Shown: positions 22,591-34,439, numbered from the stretch's first letter. The stretch is DNA of 64,000 bases from Carallia brachiata (GCA_021464245.1 JADCRB010000030.1:4231181-4295180); one strand, 5' to 3'. The notes: generated from the letters alone by a model not told the origin. Translations and numbers: made by a program.

Positions 22591-22725
22591 TTCAAAAGCT
22601 TGACTTAGTCCGATGCTCTTCGTAGTAATAAAAGAGTTCGGCTAGACATGCATTTACGTCAGTCCATTGTATCCATTGATTTTATGAGTAAAAAATGTTG
22701 CAATTGCACTCTATACACACACACA

Positions 22726-22745
22726 CACACGCGAGATTAATATTA
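22726..22745. repeat. (CA)n microsatellite
   Basis: A short CA run near 22710-22730 in AT-rich DNA. Confidence 0.6.
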
Positions 22746-23007
22746 CGGACATTAAAAATTATTTCAAATTTGTTTTATATTAAGTGACATATTACCAAAT
22801 TATAGGAAATGTAATTAGTCACATCAAGTTCAATATAAAAATCTTTAAAAAATTTTAATACTCATTACATTACTTTTTTTTTTTTGACATAAAGGATTTT
22901 CATTCATTGATCAATCAAATTATTATATAATAAAGTTTTAAATTTGGAATGGGAGTTGTGTCCACCCAATCCAGAGGACAAGACATAAGTCTGGATTATT
23001 TAGTAAC

Positions 23008-23475
23008 TCAGTCTGCTGACATTATGGCTTTAATATCAGCTAAAATTGAACTGACTTCCCATGGCCACCTAGTTGCATGTCCTTGCAAGGCTTGGATTAG
23101 GATCTTGGAATCTGACTCAATAATAGCATTATCCCAACCAATAGCTTTTGCCATCCGAAATCCCCAAAGCATAGCTTGTGCTTCTACCTGCAGTGCAGAT
23201 CTATAATAACACCATGTTGCCATACCATCTACCAAAAGACCATTGGTATCTCTACAGAAGACATCCAGGCCAGCACGAGATCTGCCTTGGAGGAAAGAGC
23301 CGTCACAATTGATCTTAAGCTGCTGTGGTCCTGGTTTTGACCATTGTCTTAAATAAGGAATTTTGGACTGAACCGGTTTGTTGGGTTTAAACCCCTTGGA
23401 GTTCATTCCAAAGTCTGCGTGCTTTCTCAACAATCCCATGGGGGTTAGGCGATTTATGTTGAAACAGAACTTCAT
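23008..23475 (-). pseudogene. LINE RNase H domain (RVT_3 type)
   Basis: A 155-codon frame with KINCDGSF (first catalytic Asp), QVEAQAMLWGFRMA (Glu) and IIESDSKILIQAL (Asp), the catalytic set of plant LINE RNase H. The C-terminal His/Asp part ends in a stop near 23008. The poly(A) tail follows about 125 bases later. Confidence 0.8.
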
Positions 23476-23527
23476 TCCGTGCTTTCCATAGTTGCTAGAT
23501 AATAATTGCCACTAGCTCCATCATATA

Positions 23528-24190
23528 TCAAACCGCATGTGGCGCTATTGAGTCCATCACCGTCTCCCACCATTTGTTGAAGCCTGGAAATCCCGATTCA
23601 TTAGGACTGTACCCGAGGGGGCTGAGCCTCCATGTGGCTGCTGCGTGTGGGCAAAAGAACAAAAAATGTTCTATTGTGTCCTGGCCAACGCAGCAGATAG
23701 GACAGAGTGAGTGGCGTGTTATCATCCTTTTGTGCAAGTTGTCAAAGGAAGGTAGCCAGTTACACATCGTCTTCCACACATGGACCTGTATTTTGGGAGG
23801 GATTCTGAGCTTCCAAATTCTCCACCACGTGGCAGGTTTGATGGTAGAAGAAATTCTTTCGTCCTCTCTCACTCCCCAACTCTTAGATAGAGCATAGTAT
23901 CCCGATTTGACAGTGTAGTCTCCATATTTGTCCAAACACCATATGATTTTATCTCCCATATGCCCAGTATAGAGGGGTATTCTCATGATGGCATTAGCCT
24001 CCCATGAGGTAAATAGGTCGCAGATTGTATTCCACTTCCATGAATGCTTGCCGTTGTCGATGAGGTCCCTGATTAGGAAAAGATTACAATGCGGCGGTCT
24101 TTGGGATGCGACTTTGAAAGCCGGGGTATCAGGCACCCAAGGGTCATCCCAAATTTGAATGTTGCCTCCATCTCCTACCTCCCATCTCAA
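23528..24190 (-). pseudogene. LINE zf-RVT (zinc-binding) region
   Basis: A 220-codon frame with WRIWKLRIPPKIQVHVWK and the Cys-rich SLCPICCVGQDTIEHFLFFC, the standard zf-RVT domain of plant LINEs. The frame is open throughout, the best-kept part of the element. It lies between the reverse transcriptase and RNase H regions in the expected order. Confidence 0.8.
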
Positions 24191-24208
24191 CCCTGCTTTA
24201 AGGAGTTC

Positions 24209-24645
24209 TCACCCATAGAGTAAACTAGACCATCCCCAAGACGCTGACTTTTTGTTAGAGGCTGTCATGAGTGAGCTAGTCGGATAATAAAGTCCTCTCA
24301 TCACTCTAGCCCATAGATTAGTTGGGGTTTTGAGGAGGCGCCATGTTTGCTTAGCTAGGAGAGCTTGATTAAAGGCCTTAAAGTTCTGAAATCCCAAGCC
24401 TCCAGCACCAATCGGCTGACAAAGCCTCTGCCAACTTCCCCAGGCCATCTTCCTCTCATTGTTTTTTTGTCCCCACCAAAATTGGGCCAAGCTCCCATCG
24501 ATTTTATTGTGCACGCAATCCGACAATCTAAATACGGACATAACAAAGACAGCGATAGAAGTAGCCACTGATTTAATAAGGGTTTTCCTTCTAGCTTGTG
24601 ACAGTAGCCTTTGTTTCCATGTTTGAAGGCTTGTCCCTACCTGAT
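24209..24645 (-). pseudogene. LINE reverse transcriptase C-terminal region
   Basis: A minus-strand frame with SVFRLSDCVHNKIDG, AQFWWGQ, and GGLGFQNFKAFNQALLAKQ, all typical of the region after the reverse transcriptase in plant L1 LINEs. It continues, after a short break, into the zf-RVT frame at 24190. Confidence 0.75.
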
Positions 24646-24654
24646 TTAAAATAA

Positions 24655-24912
24655 TAGAAAAAATAGGTGGACAGGAATTGGTAGACGGGGAATAGAAAAG
24701 AAAATTTGTTTGTGCAACTTGTCAATTTATTTGTGCAATAAAACGTTAAATTATTACAAAAAATTTGAAAGCATATTTTTATATATTTTTTCGTTGCAGA
24801 AAAGAAACGTCTTGTTTCACAAATAAACTAATTGGTTGCACTAATTGGTTGCGCAAAAAATTTTTTTCCGTCTATTCTCCGTTCACCAATTCTTGTTCGC
24901 GTAACAGTGCTC
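24655..24912. mobile_element. MULE-type MITE inside the LINE, 9-bp TSD
   Basis: The LINE reading frame is interrupted by 258 bases. The 9-mer TTAAAATAA flanks it exactly (24646-24654 and 24913-24921). Subterminal inverted repeats read CAGGAATTGGTAGACGG on the left and CAAGAATTGGTGAACGG on the complement of the right. On the complement, the right end is GAGCACTGTTA, which is also the end of the insertion at 34619-34843. Removing the element and one duplication rejoins FSFIL to NQVG in the LINE frame, which proves insertion. Confidence 0.85.
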
Positions 24913-25800
24913 TTAAAATAAAGGAGAAAGTATGGCCCTTGGACTTCGCTATTTGTATTGCGAGGCCCAAATATCTGTCATTGTCCTCTAAAATCCCGAT
25001 CCTTGTAGCCTCTTTGATAGCCTGTATATTATTGCTATGAGTATTCTTATTGAAGCTGAAACCCACCTTGGCTTTGTTGATAAGCTGACCTGACGCCCTA
25101 CAAAAACGCTCCGCTAATGTTATGAGTGTCTTTCCTTCTGAGACAGAGGCTTCTCCCAACAATAGTGTGTCGTTCGCAAACAATAGATGAGAGAGTGCGG
25201 GATAATGTCTGCCAAGTTTTAGTCCCTGCAAGCACCTTTGATTCCACTGCATTAAGAAGCATCCTAGAGAATGCATCTGAGGCTAGAATATACAGGTACG
25301 AGGACAGAGGGGTCCCCCTGGCAAAGTCCTCTCGAGGGTAGGAAGGTTGGAGAAAGTTTGCCATTAATCATAATCTGGTATCTAACCGTGGTAACACATT
25401 TCATTACCCAAGACCTCCGTTTAGCCGAGAATCCCAACTGACGCAGGACTTGATCCAAAAACGGCTACTCAATGCGGTCGTACGCCTTTTGCATATCAAT
25501 CTTTAGAACCATCCTTGTTTCCCTTTCCCTTTTTTTACCTAGAAAGTGGAAGACCTCCTATGCTATGAATATATTATCTTCTATAGACCGATTGCTTATG
25601 AAAACATTCTGGAGGGGTGTAACCAAAACCTCAGGACCGGTTTAGTTTGTATATAGGAATTTAGAGTTCACCTTATATAGAAAATTACAAACTAATCAGC
25701 CTGAAGTGGTTGATTCGGGTTGGACTCTGTCCCTTACGGATCAGCACTGTGGAGGTCAGATTCATATCTGGGTCCATCTCACCATCCTGGAAGAAATTAC
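24913..25800 (-). pseudogene. LINE reverse transcriptase, N-terminal and middle part
   Basis: Frames on the minus strand carry KIDMQKAYDRIE (palm Asp), SRGLCQGDP (with a frame shift after it), FANDTLLL (in place of the usual F-x-D-D box, so the catalytic pair is changed to N-D) and LGLAIQIAKSKG. The active-site change and the frame breaks mean no enzyme is made. The open frame runs into the MITE. Confidence 0.75.
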
Positions 25801-25909
25801 TTATTTGCTCGTGTTTATGAATTGACATGAATTTGAAGTTACCTCTATGTCTGCTTTTTAAAGAGATTTTTTGGCCAGTTTATAGGGACAAGGGTGAATG
25901 GATACATAC

Positions 25910-27845
25910 TCACATTACAAACAACTAATTACATAATTATAGTTTTTATTATTAATAGTAATCATGTATAAAAGAATTTCAAAAGTATAAAATCAATGAT
26001 CATAATATATAATATGATGTGTAGTCTCACGTTTATTTTACATTTATTCACACTTGTTGGCGTAACAATTTTGAAAAGGAAGGACTCCCAAGTCAAAATA
26101 ATATCCAATAATCATCCGTGATAGGACTGTCTAACCAGTGTATAATCATATCCACATAGAGATCAAAATTAATCAAATGACGTTCCTATACTGGTCTTTG
26201 AAGATAGATATATGCAACAGATTCCCTTATTCTTTTTAAGTGGGTGTCAACCTCAATGGAGTAGGTACTTTTCCTTGGGATGTCTGCCTCATTAACTGAA
26301 TAATACACACAAAAATAAATAAAAAGAAAACAAGATTTCATGGACGATTGTATGAAAGCATGATTTTTTGATACAAACACACGTAAAAAGATTTTATATG
26401 ATATATAAAGTATTTTACACTGTATTGATAATTTTTAATACAATATAAAAAAGATTTTCCCCATTTTACACTACTTTCAAAAAGATTTAGATGTTTAAGG
26501 TAGAGTTAAAAAATTTAGATGTAACTGACTTTGCATTCAATTGAAATTTGAGGGGATTTATCTAACGACACAAGGATATTATATTATTATCCACAAGAGA
26601 TTAAAATCTGATTTAGTTTCATTCACCAACCAAACTGAGCAGCATGTCCTTTCTTAAGAGAAGAAGAGAGAGAGGGAAGCAACGGTCGGTAGCCCCTCCA
26701 CTTAGCAATGCCAAAATTGTGTTCTTTCCCCACCCACAAAAAAAAAAAAAAAAAAAAAATAAAAGAAAAAAAAAAAGCCCATAAAAGCGAGCAAATTGCC
26801 CGTTTGAGAGTTGAGACAGCACACGATCTATGTTTTACAAAAAGGCAACTTAAATAGGCCAATAAAGCGTTTAACTAATAATGACGTAAATAATCCGAAC
26901 TTTTGGATTGTAAAACCTTTTTTTTTTTCTTTTAGAATTGCTACAGAGGAAAGTGAATAAGTGATACTAAGAAGCAAATTATTATGAGAAAAAAAAAACA
27001 AATTATTAATAAATAGATAAGGTAAAAAAAAAGCAAAAAAGAAAGTATTGCTTTCGTGGCACAAGAAAAAAAAAAAAAAAAAAAAAGAAGGAATTGCTTT
27101 CGCTAAGAAATGACCTGTTGGGAGAGAGCGCAATAGTTACTAGTTGGAACTTCCAGCTCCTTTGCATATCGCAGGCCGTAGGAGGTGGAGAGAAGTAGAG
27201 GGCCTCTGGTTCCCTAGCCTGACCCATCGCAGGCCCTTCAATTCAACACAGAAGAGCAGAAGTGGCGATGTTCATAACTTGACATTGACATCTATGTGGC
27301 TATTGATATGCTATCTGTGTTTTTTTTTTTTTTTTCTTATTTGAATTGGTGGTTTAGTAATAAAGAGAGAAAAAAATGAATGTCAAATTTAGATTTTAAA
27401 TCTTATACTTAAGAGTTAGAAACATATATTTTTAATTAATTGAGATAAATTCAATACTTGATATGACATCTATGTAACTAAAAATTTATTCAATCAAAAA
27501 CAGAATTTAGAAGAGCGCTTAAAAGAAAAGACATCACATTTGATTTGAGGTGCGCCCATGGGCACCATAAAAGGTTAGTCTCAGAAATGGAAAAGATAAG
27601 TTGGCATGCATAGGTAAGTGGACATGCATGAGATAAAGTATAGCGAGCACATAATAATTTAAATTATTATAATATAAAAATATATTTAATTTAAATAAAT
27701 AAAAAATAAATAAAATATTAAATATTATTAAATTAATTATTTGCTTTTTGTATATTTTACTACACGTATTTATATTGTCAAGACAATCCAATATCTGAGC
27801 ATTGCATTTTTTGGAAGCAAAAGAGAGTTAGTTTTAGTAAAGGAA
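25910..27845. other. Intergenic DNA with homopolymer tracts
   Basis: About 1.9 kb without a supported gene. It contains A-runs at 26739-26759 and 27066-27086, a T-run at 27320-27335, and a moderately GC-rich stretch (27120-27300) with no recognised coding signature. Confidence 0.45.
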
Positions 27846-29949
27846 TTCACGATACAAAGGGGACATTCAATTACATTCATTCTAATCTCTGGGGTCATTT
27901 AAGGTGCATTCTAAAGGTGGCACTAGTTGTATGTTGACTGTCATTGATGACTTCTCCAGAAAAGTTTGGGTTTTCTTCTTAAAGTAGAAAAGTGATGTCT
28001 TTGCTACATTCAAGTAATAGAAAATTATGGTTGAGAAGTAGTCATAGAAGCATAAATCACTATCCACTGCTAAATCACTTGCCTCTTAAGGATTCTTATC
28101 ATACAAGTCAACAGGAATCGTCTACACAGGTGGAGATATAGATTAGTCCAGAATTTGCACTAAAGTCTACTCTTCCATTTAGCTCAGAGATACAAGTGAT
28201 GATGGTTCTGCTTTATTACCACCACTACCACTACAGAATTTTGTTGCTAGAGATAGACATAGAAAAGAGATTAGACATCCTCAGAGATATATGCTGAAGC
28301 TGACTTGGTTGTTTATGCCTTGAATGTGGCTGAGGATGTTGATTCCAATAAAGAGCCTTTTACATTTGTAGAGGCAGTCAGTTGTGATGATTTTTGTAGA
28401 TGGATGATTGCCATGTAAGAGGAGATGAGATCCATTCATAATAAAAAGACATGGGAACTAGTGAAACTACCTAAGGGTAAGAAGCTATTCATTGCAAGTG
28501 GGTATTCAAAAGGAAAGAGGACACACCAAGAGTTGAAAAAAGAGGTATAAAGCAAGACTTGCTGCTAAGGGATACTGTTAGGTTCCAGGTGTCACAGATG
28601 TGTTCCCTATAGTTGTAAACCATAGTTCAATTAGAACTTTGTTAAGTATCGTGGTTATGCATGATTTTGAGCTTGAATAATTGGATGTGAAGACTACATT
28701 CTCACATAGAGAACTTGAGGAAAACATCTACATGCAGTAGCAAGAGGATTTTGTGGTTTTAAAAAAGGATGACTATTTGTGTTTGCTAAAAAAATTTTTC
28801 TATGGCCTGAAATAATCACCCAAGTAATGGTATAAGAGGTTTGACTCCTTTATGACCACTTATGATTTCAAGATATTCAGTTATGATAGTTGTATCTACT
28901 TTAAAAAGAGTGATGATGATGGGTCATTTGTATATTAACTCCTTTATGTTGATGATATGTTGATAGTAGCTAAGGATCAAGGAGAGATTAGAAAGGTCAA
29001 AGCTTAGGTTAGTAAGGACTTGGGAGAAAAGACTTGAGAGCAGTAAAGAAGACACTTGGCATGGAGATTCTAAGAGACAAAAAAAGCAGCAAAGTTGTAT
29101 TTGAGTCGGAAAAGGTACATTGAGAAAGTGTTACAAGGTATATATTTTTACTATTGGTGGTCGTGCTGTTAGTTGGAAAGTTACATTGTAGGCTACAGTT
29201 ATATTATCTACTACTGAGGCAGAATATATGACTATTACTAAGGCTTTTGAGGAAGATATTTGGTTGAGAGGACTATTTGCTGAGCTCAATGGATATTTAT
29301 AGATTACCACTGCTTACTGTGATAGTCAGAGTGCTATCTCACTAAAGATCAGATGTTTCATGAGAGGACAAAGCACATTGATGTGCAGTATCATTTTTGT
29401 GTAATGTCACTGCTCGTGGTAATATTGTGGTGAGCAAAGTGAGTACTCATAATAATCTTGCTGATATGATAACCAATTCATTTCCGGGTGCTTAATTTGA
29501 GCACTATTTGGACTTGGTTGGTGCTACTCATTGAGTTATACTCTTTAGGATTTGTGGAAGAGATGGGGAGATTTTGTCGAATATTGAAGTTTTATTCTTG
29601 GCTTCTCATTCGTATCAAGATGGAGATTATTGAAGTATGGTCGCCTGAATCTTGTTTAGCCTCGTTCAAAAAGCTAGCAGTGCGACATAATATAGCCCTG
29701 TTTATGATTTGAGCTTATGTTTTGAGCTTTAGGATTTAGTAATATATATATTTTTTCTCTTTTTAGTTAGAACTTATAAGCTTATTATTCTGTTGCTGCT
29801 GCCTTAGGCTCTCCTTTGGACTCTTCTTCTTCATTAGTAGTGAATTTCTCCTCTCTGCCCATGGTTTTTTCTCACATTAGGGTTTTTCACATAAAATTTG
29901 TGTATTCTTGTTTTCATTTCTATTGTTTATCACGTTTATTTCCGCAACA
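27846..29949 (+). mobile_element. Ty1/copia retrotransposon, badly decayed, 5'-truncated
   Basis: Pieces in order on the plus strand: integrase core (SNLWGPSKVHSKGGTSCMLT, then VIDDFSRKVWVFFL) near 27860-27990; reverse transcriptase (KKTWELVKLPKGKK near 28445, then a YVDDM-type box near 28947); RNase H tail (near 29210-29480, with NLADMITNSF); a polypurine tract (AAGATGGAGATTA); and an LTR-like end. Many stop codons break every frame. No 5' LTR or gag was found. The order IN-RT-RH identifies Ty1/copia. Confidence 0.8.
29628..29949 (+). repeat. 3' LTR of the copia relic
   Basis: It starts after CAAGATGGAGAT, the polypurine tract, and ends TTTCCGCAACA. The partner LTR was not found. The start TATTGAAG is probably a mutated TGTTGAAG. 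Confidence 0.5.
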
Positions 29950-30384
29950 TTGAGCCTAGCAAAGGTCACCAAGCCCCAAAGTTGTACGAGAATGATGTAT
30001 GTTTAACCACATCAAATTACTGAAAGAGCAGTCTCTCAGAGATCGGTAAGGGTGATGAAACTAGTCCCATAACTGTACAAGGAGGATGTATATTTAATTT
30101 TACCGAATACTTTTATAGATATTCAAATTCATGATTCTATAGTATGACATACAATAATATGTGTCGATTCAATTGTTTTTACCTAACTAACCAAGCAATA
30201 TAAATGACCTGCAACAAGAACAACAGTCTTGTACATCGCATGGGCTATTCTCGTACAAGGTCCCTTTTGACAATATGAGATGCCAGCTCCTACTCGAAGC
30301 TACCCATGTGGTGGAACACCAAGTAACTCATGTCTAAGATGCATGATCTCTTTTGTGTGATACTTAATTTCTTTTTATTATCAT

Positions 30385-30670
30385 TGGAGGTGACAATCTA
30401 GTGGTGATCTGGCACATCGCTCTCAGTATTAAACAGGGTTCAAGTCCCCTTGCCTACATTCCCCTCGCAAATTGGGAATATCTAGTATAAGCGTGGCGTA
30501 TGAATTCAAAACTCATTAACATTGTAGTTGGGCTTAGGGGCCTCTTTTAGGCATAATAGTGTTTTGGTTGTGGGTCCTCCCTACGGGAAAGTTAAATGAG
30601 GATGTCAATGGTTTAAAAGGCGATGTTGACCCAATGATGCGTTGACTGCTGTGTTTGCGATGTGATTTTT
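30385..30670 (+). mobile_element. tRNA-derived SINE, copy 2
   Basis: The head has an A-box-like CTAGTGGTGATCTGGC and a good B box GGGTTCAAGTCCCC. The body (CATTAACATTGTAGTTGGGC ... GGTCCTCCCTACGGGAAAG ... GAGGATGTCAATG) is shared with 3990-4340. It ends in a T-run near 30667. This copy is better kept than copy 1. Confidence 0.55.
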
Positions 30671-32194
30671 TTTTTGTTAAAACAAAAAAAAAATCGTATG
30701 ATCAAGGATCCAATTTCCCAGATCAGAAAAAATGACTAGGAAAATCGATGGGGCTGATATACAATATAATAGATCGATTAAATTATGCAACTAAGGGTCC
30801 GTTTGTTTGCTGAAAAATAACTTGCTTTTGCATAATATTTGTAGGAGAAAATGTTTACAGTGAAAATAATGATTTTCCATTATCACTCATTTAAAGTATA
30901 CTTTGTGTTTTTCTCAAAAAATAACTTCAGTTCAGAAAAAAGTGTAAGTTCTTTTCCCTAAAAATCTCAAAATTTTTCCCAAATTTTCTGTTATAAAATA
31001 TTTTACATAAAACAAACATTAGAAAATGAAGAAAATTTTTTCTTGAAAAATATTTTACTGCAAACAAACACATCCTCAATGATTGTAGTTTGCAACGAAA
31101 AACTAACACAAAATACGTTAATTTTATCGATTTTTTTTTATTACAAATAATAATTATTTGGTTGTATAATTCAATCGATTAATTATACTATAGTTCATCC
31201 TGATCATTTTTTTTCCCATCCATGTATGTTTTTCAAAGCAATTGACCCAAAAAAGGCCTTGCTATGCATTGACCTCTCTATGGCAGTTTGGTATATCTAT
31301 AACATCAACTGGGGCAAGAAGGGTTGTGCCCTAACACCACCCCTCTACTGGGCAACCTAGGGAAAAGCTCCCTAGACTTCGACATAAAAGAAATATTAGT
31401 TCTAAAATTTTATGAATTTTTATAATTGAGTATTAAATTTTATCATTTTTTCATTCCAGTCCTACATCATCAAGTTTCATTGCATTCAATTCTTTCTGTC
31501 AATGACATTAAGATTATTTCTATTAGGTCAATATGTGCTATTAAACAGTTTGACCCAATTCTATTGATGAAAAAACTTGATTGTAACAAATTTTGAATGT
31601 TTAGGACTAACTTGAAAAAACGAAAAGGTATAAATATGAATATAACAATTCATACAAGTTTAAGATTAATTTTATTTTATCCCCCTAGATTGTGCTAAAT
31701 TAACGAATAAACATTTTCTCTATGGTTTTTCTTGTTTAATTTCAATTTGTAAAAAATACTTTCCATGGATTTTTCAATATTCGATTGGTGATGTTGAATC
31801 AAGCCATGTTGAATTGTTGGTTATCCAAAAAAGTAATTGAGCTAACATTTACCCATGATAGCCTAAATAATTTGTCGTTTTATTTTCTTGGAGTTGAACT
31901 CCAGTACAGCTCTGACTTGGTGGAGGCAAAAGGAGCAAGGTCCAAAGAATATCAGAGTGGCCTTTTCCAAAAATTTTAATGTTCTTTGTACCAGTAATGG
32001 TTTATTTTCTGACCACATTATGATGAATTCTAATTTTATGGCCGATAACTTAACGAAATAGTATGAACGTCCAAGCAATCTGATGCCATTGTCTGATTTT
32101 AGTACTTGTTTCATTTGGCTTTGTTTTTGTAGTAGGACTCTCACGTTCTTAATAAAACTTGGCTTAATATATGGTATGCTCGACCTATGAAATC
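30671..32194. other. Intergenic DNA
   Basis: About 1.5 kb of AT-rich sequence with no supported gene. Short frames near 31785 and 31863 on opposite strands have no family signature. Confidence 0.5.
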
Positions 32195-32659
32195 ACTTCC
32201 ATTCTTCCACCATATGGTATAAGAATTAGATAAACTTATTGTAACATTCTCATCATTCCTAGCATATATATGTATAGGTCGGGAAATCAAACTTGTTAGC
32301 ATTTAGCACCACATGTTTTCTCTTAGAACGTTTGCCTTAATGCAAAAATTCAGAGAGATATAATAAATAAGATATATTGTGTGTGCAATATTATATTCAT
32401 GATTTGATGTATCTAATGTGTAGATATGAGACTGTTTAAGTTTGTGTTTGACATTCTTAAGTACTTGTAACTTATTAAGAATAAATTTCTTAATAAAGTT
32501 TTATGTCTACAAAATTATGTACGTTCTTTGTGTTGGGTGGCCTCTTTCTTAGAGGTGCTTTAAATAAATTTATAATGTTCCAAAATAAAAGAAAGAATAA
32601 ATTTCTAGTGAATGGAGAAATTTAACTTGAAAGTTTTTCTTATGATAACATTTAATCTT

Positions 32660-33186
32660 TGAACTCCCTTTTTGATAACAAGGAAGAACCCCCTGACCGG
32701 ACATTCATTAGTTTCGAATGAAGAATGAAGAGTGCCCTGTCCCAGAAAGCACCTAATCCTATCAAAATGAAAAGCGTGACTTTACTAAACAAGCAATCAA
32801 AGTCCTATCTATTCTATTAGTCAAGCCTAAAAGCGCTTGACTAATAGGATAGGGCTTTTCTCGCTTGTTGCTTTCTTCGCATCGCATGCTTTCGCGCATT
32901 AATATTCATACATATATATATAAATATACTTGAGTTTTCTTTTCAATAAGGTAAGGGGCGCCCCATCTATAGTAAGGGGCCTTTTCAATAAGGCTCGCGC
33001 TAGGCGCTCACGTTTTTTGGCTTCCCTAAAATCGAATATTTTATAAATTGGTAAAGACCCACCCCTTGTTTCAGTCAGAATGAGTCCCCGGTACCCCGGG
33101 ACATTGGCTTCCGCCAACAGTGGACTATTAAGAATCGCATCCCGCGCATATTCTACATTATAGCCTGCGATGATTAAAAGTTGCGG
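32660..33186. other. Possible organelle-derived (mitochondrial-like) segment
   Basis: This stretch is clearly richer in GC than its surroundings and has a different texture. It holds a perfect stem (CTATTAGTCAAG and CTTGACTAATAG, about 32813-32849) and a minus-strand frame (32899-33249) with phrases like [19 protein letters not shown] that I cannot assign. Plant mitochondrial DNA often looks like this, and nuclear genomes carry such inserts. The identification is by texture only. Confidence 0.3.
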
Positions 33187-33844
33187 TGTAGAGAAATGCA
33201 AGAGCCCCAAATTGGGGAGAAATAGAACTAGGATCCGAGTAAGCAACATAGAAGTTGACTTTACTCCACATCTTAATCAAAAACTTTAAGACATTTGGCA
33301 TATGAATGCTTATTACTTATAAGTTTCTTATTCTTTTCTTTCCTTTCCGATGTGGGATATTTTGGCACAACAACTTACACATAAAATCCTAATGATCTCC
33401 CCCTCAAGTGTGAATCTCTTCATATTAGGTCTGCTCCGCTTGAACACGCACCACTCTACGATACCCAATAGCCCAATAGCGAATAGTTGAGAGTAGGACT
33501 ACTAAGCCTTAATCTGGAGTCATCACCATGCCAAATACTCTAAAAACAAAACTGGGCTATGAGGGAGTAGCATCCATAAGAACTAATGTGCTTCGTCATA
33601 CTCGTCCTTTGCCAAACCATTAGTTCTGATACCACTTGTAGGGAAACTCGAGAGCCCAAAATGGGGAGAATTTTGAGTAGGATCCGAGAAAGCAACATAG
33701 AAGTGGACTTTGGCACCACATCTTAACCTAAAACTTTAAGACATTAGGAATATGAGTTTTTATTACTTATAAATTGCTTACTCTTCCATTTTTTTTCTAA
33801 TGTGAAATATTTTAGTACAATAACTCACACATGAAATCCTAACA
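33187..33844 (-). mobile_element. TRIM retrotransposon, complete, 658 bp, 5-bp TSD
   Basis: Two 208-bp direct repeats (33187-33394 and 33637-33844) flank 242 bases. TGCGG borders both ends exactly (33182-33186 and 33845-33849). On the minus strand the primer site AGTGGTATCAGAACTAATGG follows the 5' LTR, and the polypurine tract ACTTGAGGGGGAGATC precedes the 3' LTR. All hallmarks of a TRIM are present; there is no coding capacity. It inserted at or next to the BBE relic. Confidence 0.88.
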
Positions 33845-33996
33845 TGCGGTTTGAATAGAACTTTTTTACTCCAAATGGTGAGTGCAGGAAAATATTCCGA
33901 GGAAGCTTCTTGGCCACAAATTGCCATCCATGGACGAGTTTCTTTGCATTTTTTTCCAACGCTTTTCTTGGATTGAAAATATAGTCACAGTTGGTG

Positions 33997-34310
33997 TCAT
34001 ATGCGAGCCTTAGTTCGGCTTCGACCTCGTCGCGAAATGATTGCAGACAAGTGAAGCTCACAAGTTAAAGAGGAAAACAAAGACAAATAAATGTAATTCT
34101 ACTACTAAATTGAGAGATAAACATTTGCTGCCGTTTTACTCCTTCCAGTAAGTATTTAAATGCAATAGTATTAGTTAATTCTACAACTCTAACTACTACC
34201 GTAGTGGGCAATTTGATGATCTTCCACTAACATATACCACTAACCACTATTCCCTTATTTACAGCAACTAACACGCACCCCCTAAAAGAGAATAGAAGTG
34301 GAAGCATGAA
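33997..34310. mobile_element. 314-bp insertion in the BBE relic, 10-bp TSD
   Basis: ACAGTTGGTG occurs at 33987-33996 and 34311-34320 although it is present once in the intact gene's corresponding site (GTTGGTGGAACCGG). The 314 bases between are unrelated to BBE genes. No clear inverted repeats or poly(A) seen; the family is unknown. Confidence 0.6.
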
Positions 34311-34439
34311 ACAGTTGGTGGAACAGAAGCCAACTGGATTTTCCAAGCATTGACGATTTCCAAACGTATTGCCGTCGCACTTAGAGGTTAGAGCAATGAT
34401 GACATCAAGCGAAACTCTTTTATATTATCATATCAAATC

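Larger units (their letters stand above)
22874..25900 (-). mobile_element. L1-type LINE, 5'-truncated, decayed
   Basis: On the minus strand from about 25870: reverse transcriptase pieces (including NHFRLISL, VLKIDMQKAYDRIE and LLFANDTLLLGEAS), then LLSQARRKTLIKS and FWWGQ, the zf-RVT domain, and RNase H. It ends in a poly(A) tail seen as T-runs at 22875-22886. Several stops and frame breaks show that it is dead. A similar string (ATACTCA then CATTAC) lies just outside both ends, near 22861 and 25900, a possible target duplication. The endonuclease domain is missing, so it was truncated on insertion. A MITE interrupts it at 24655-24912. Confidence 0.85.
32195..34380 (-). pseudogene. Relic of a fourth BBE-like gene, in three collinear pieces
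   Basis: On the minus strand, pieces line up with the intact gene in the same order: 34380-34311 (WKIQLVPVPP region), 33996-33850 (KALEKNAKKLVHGWQFVAKK, matching LEQNATKLIHRWQFVSPK), and about 32320-32195 (the segment matching 17541-17860, around PYGG). The first two are split by a 314-bp insertion, and the second is followed by a TRIM element. Frameshifts and deletions abound. No start, FAD-linking His or Cys region remains. It is non-functional. Confidence 0.75.

Noticed and set aside
30920..31110. Phe/Lys-rich frame on the minus strand as a gene
   Set aside because: AT-rich composition explains it; no signature and no supporting signals.
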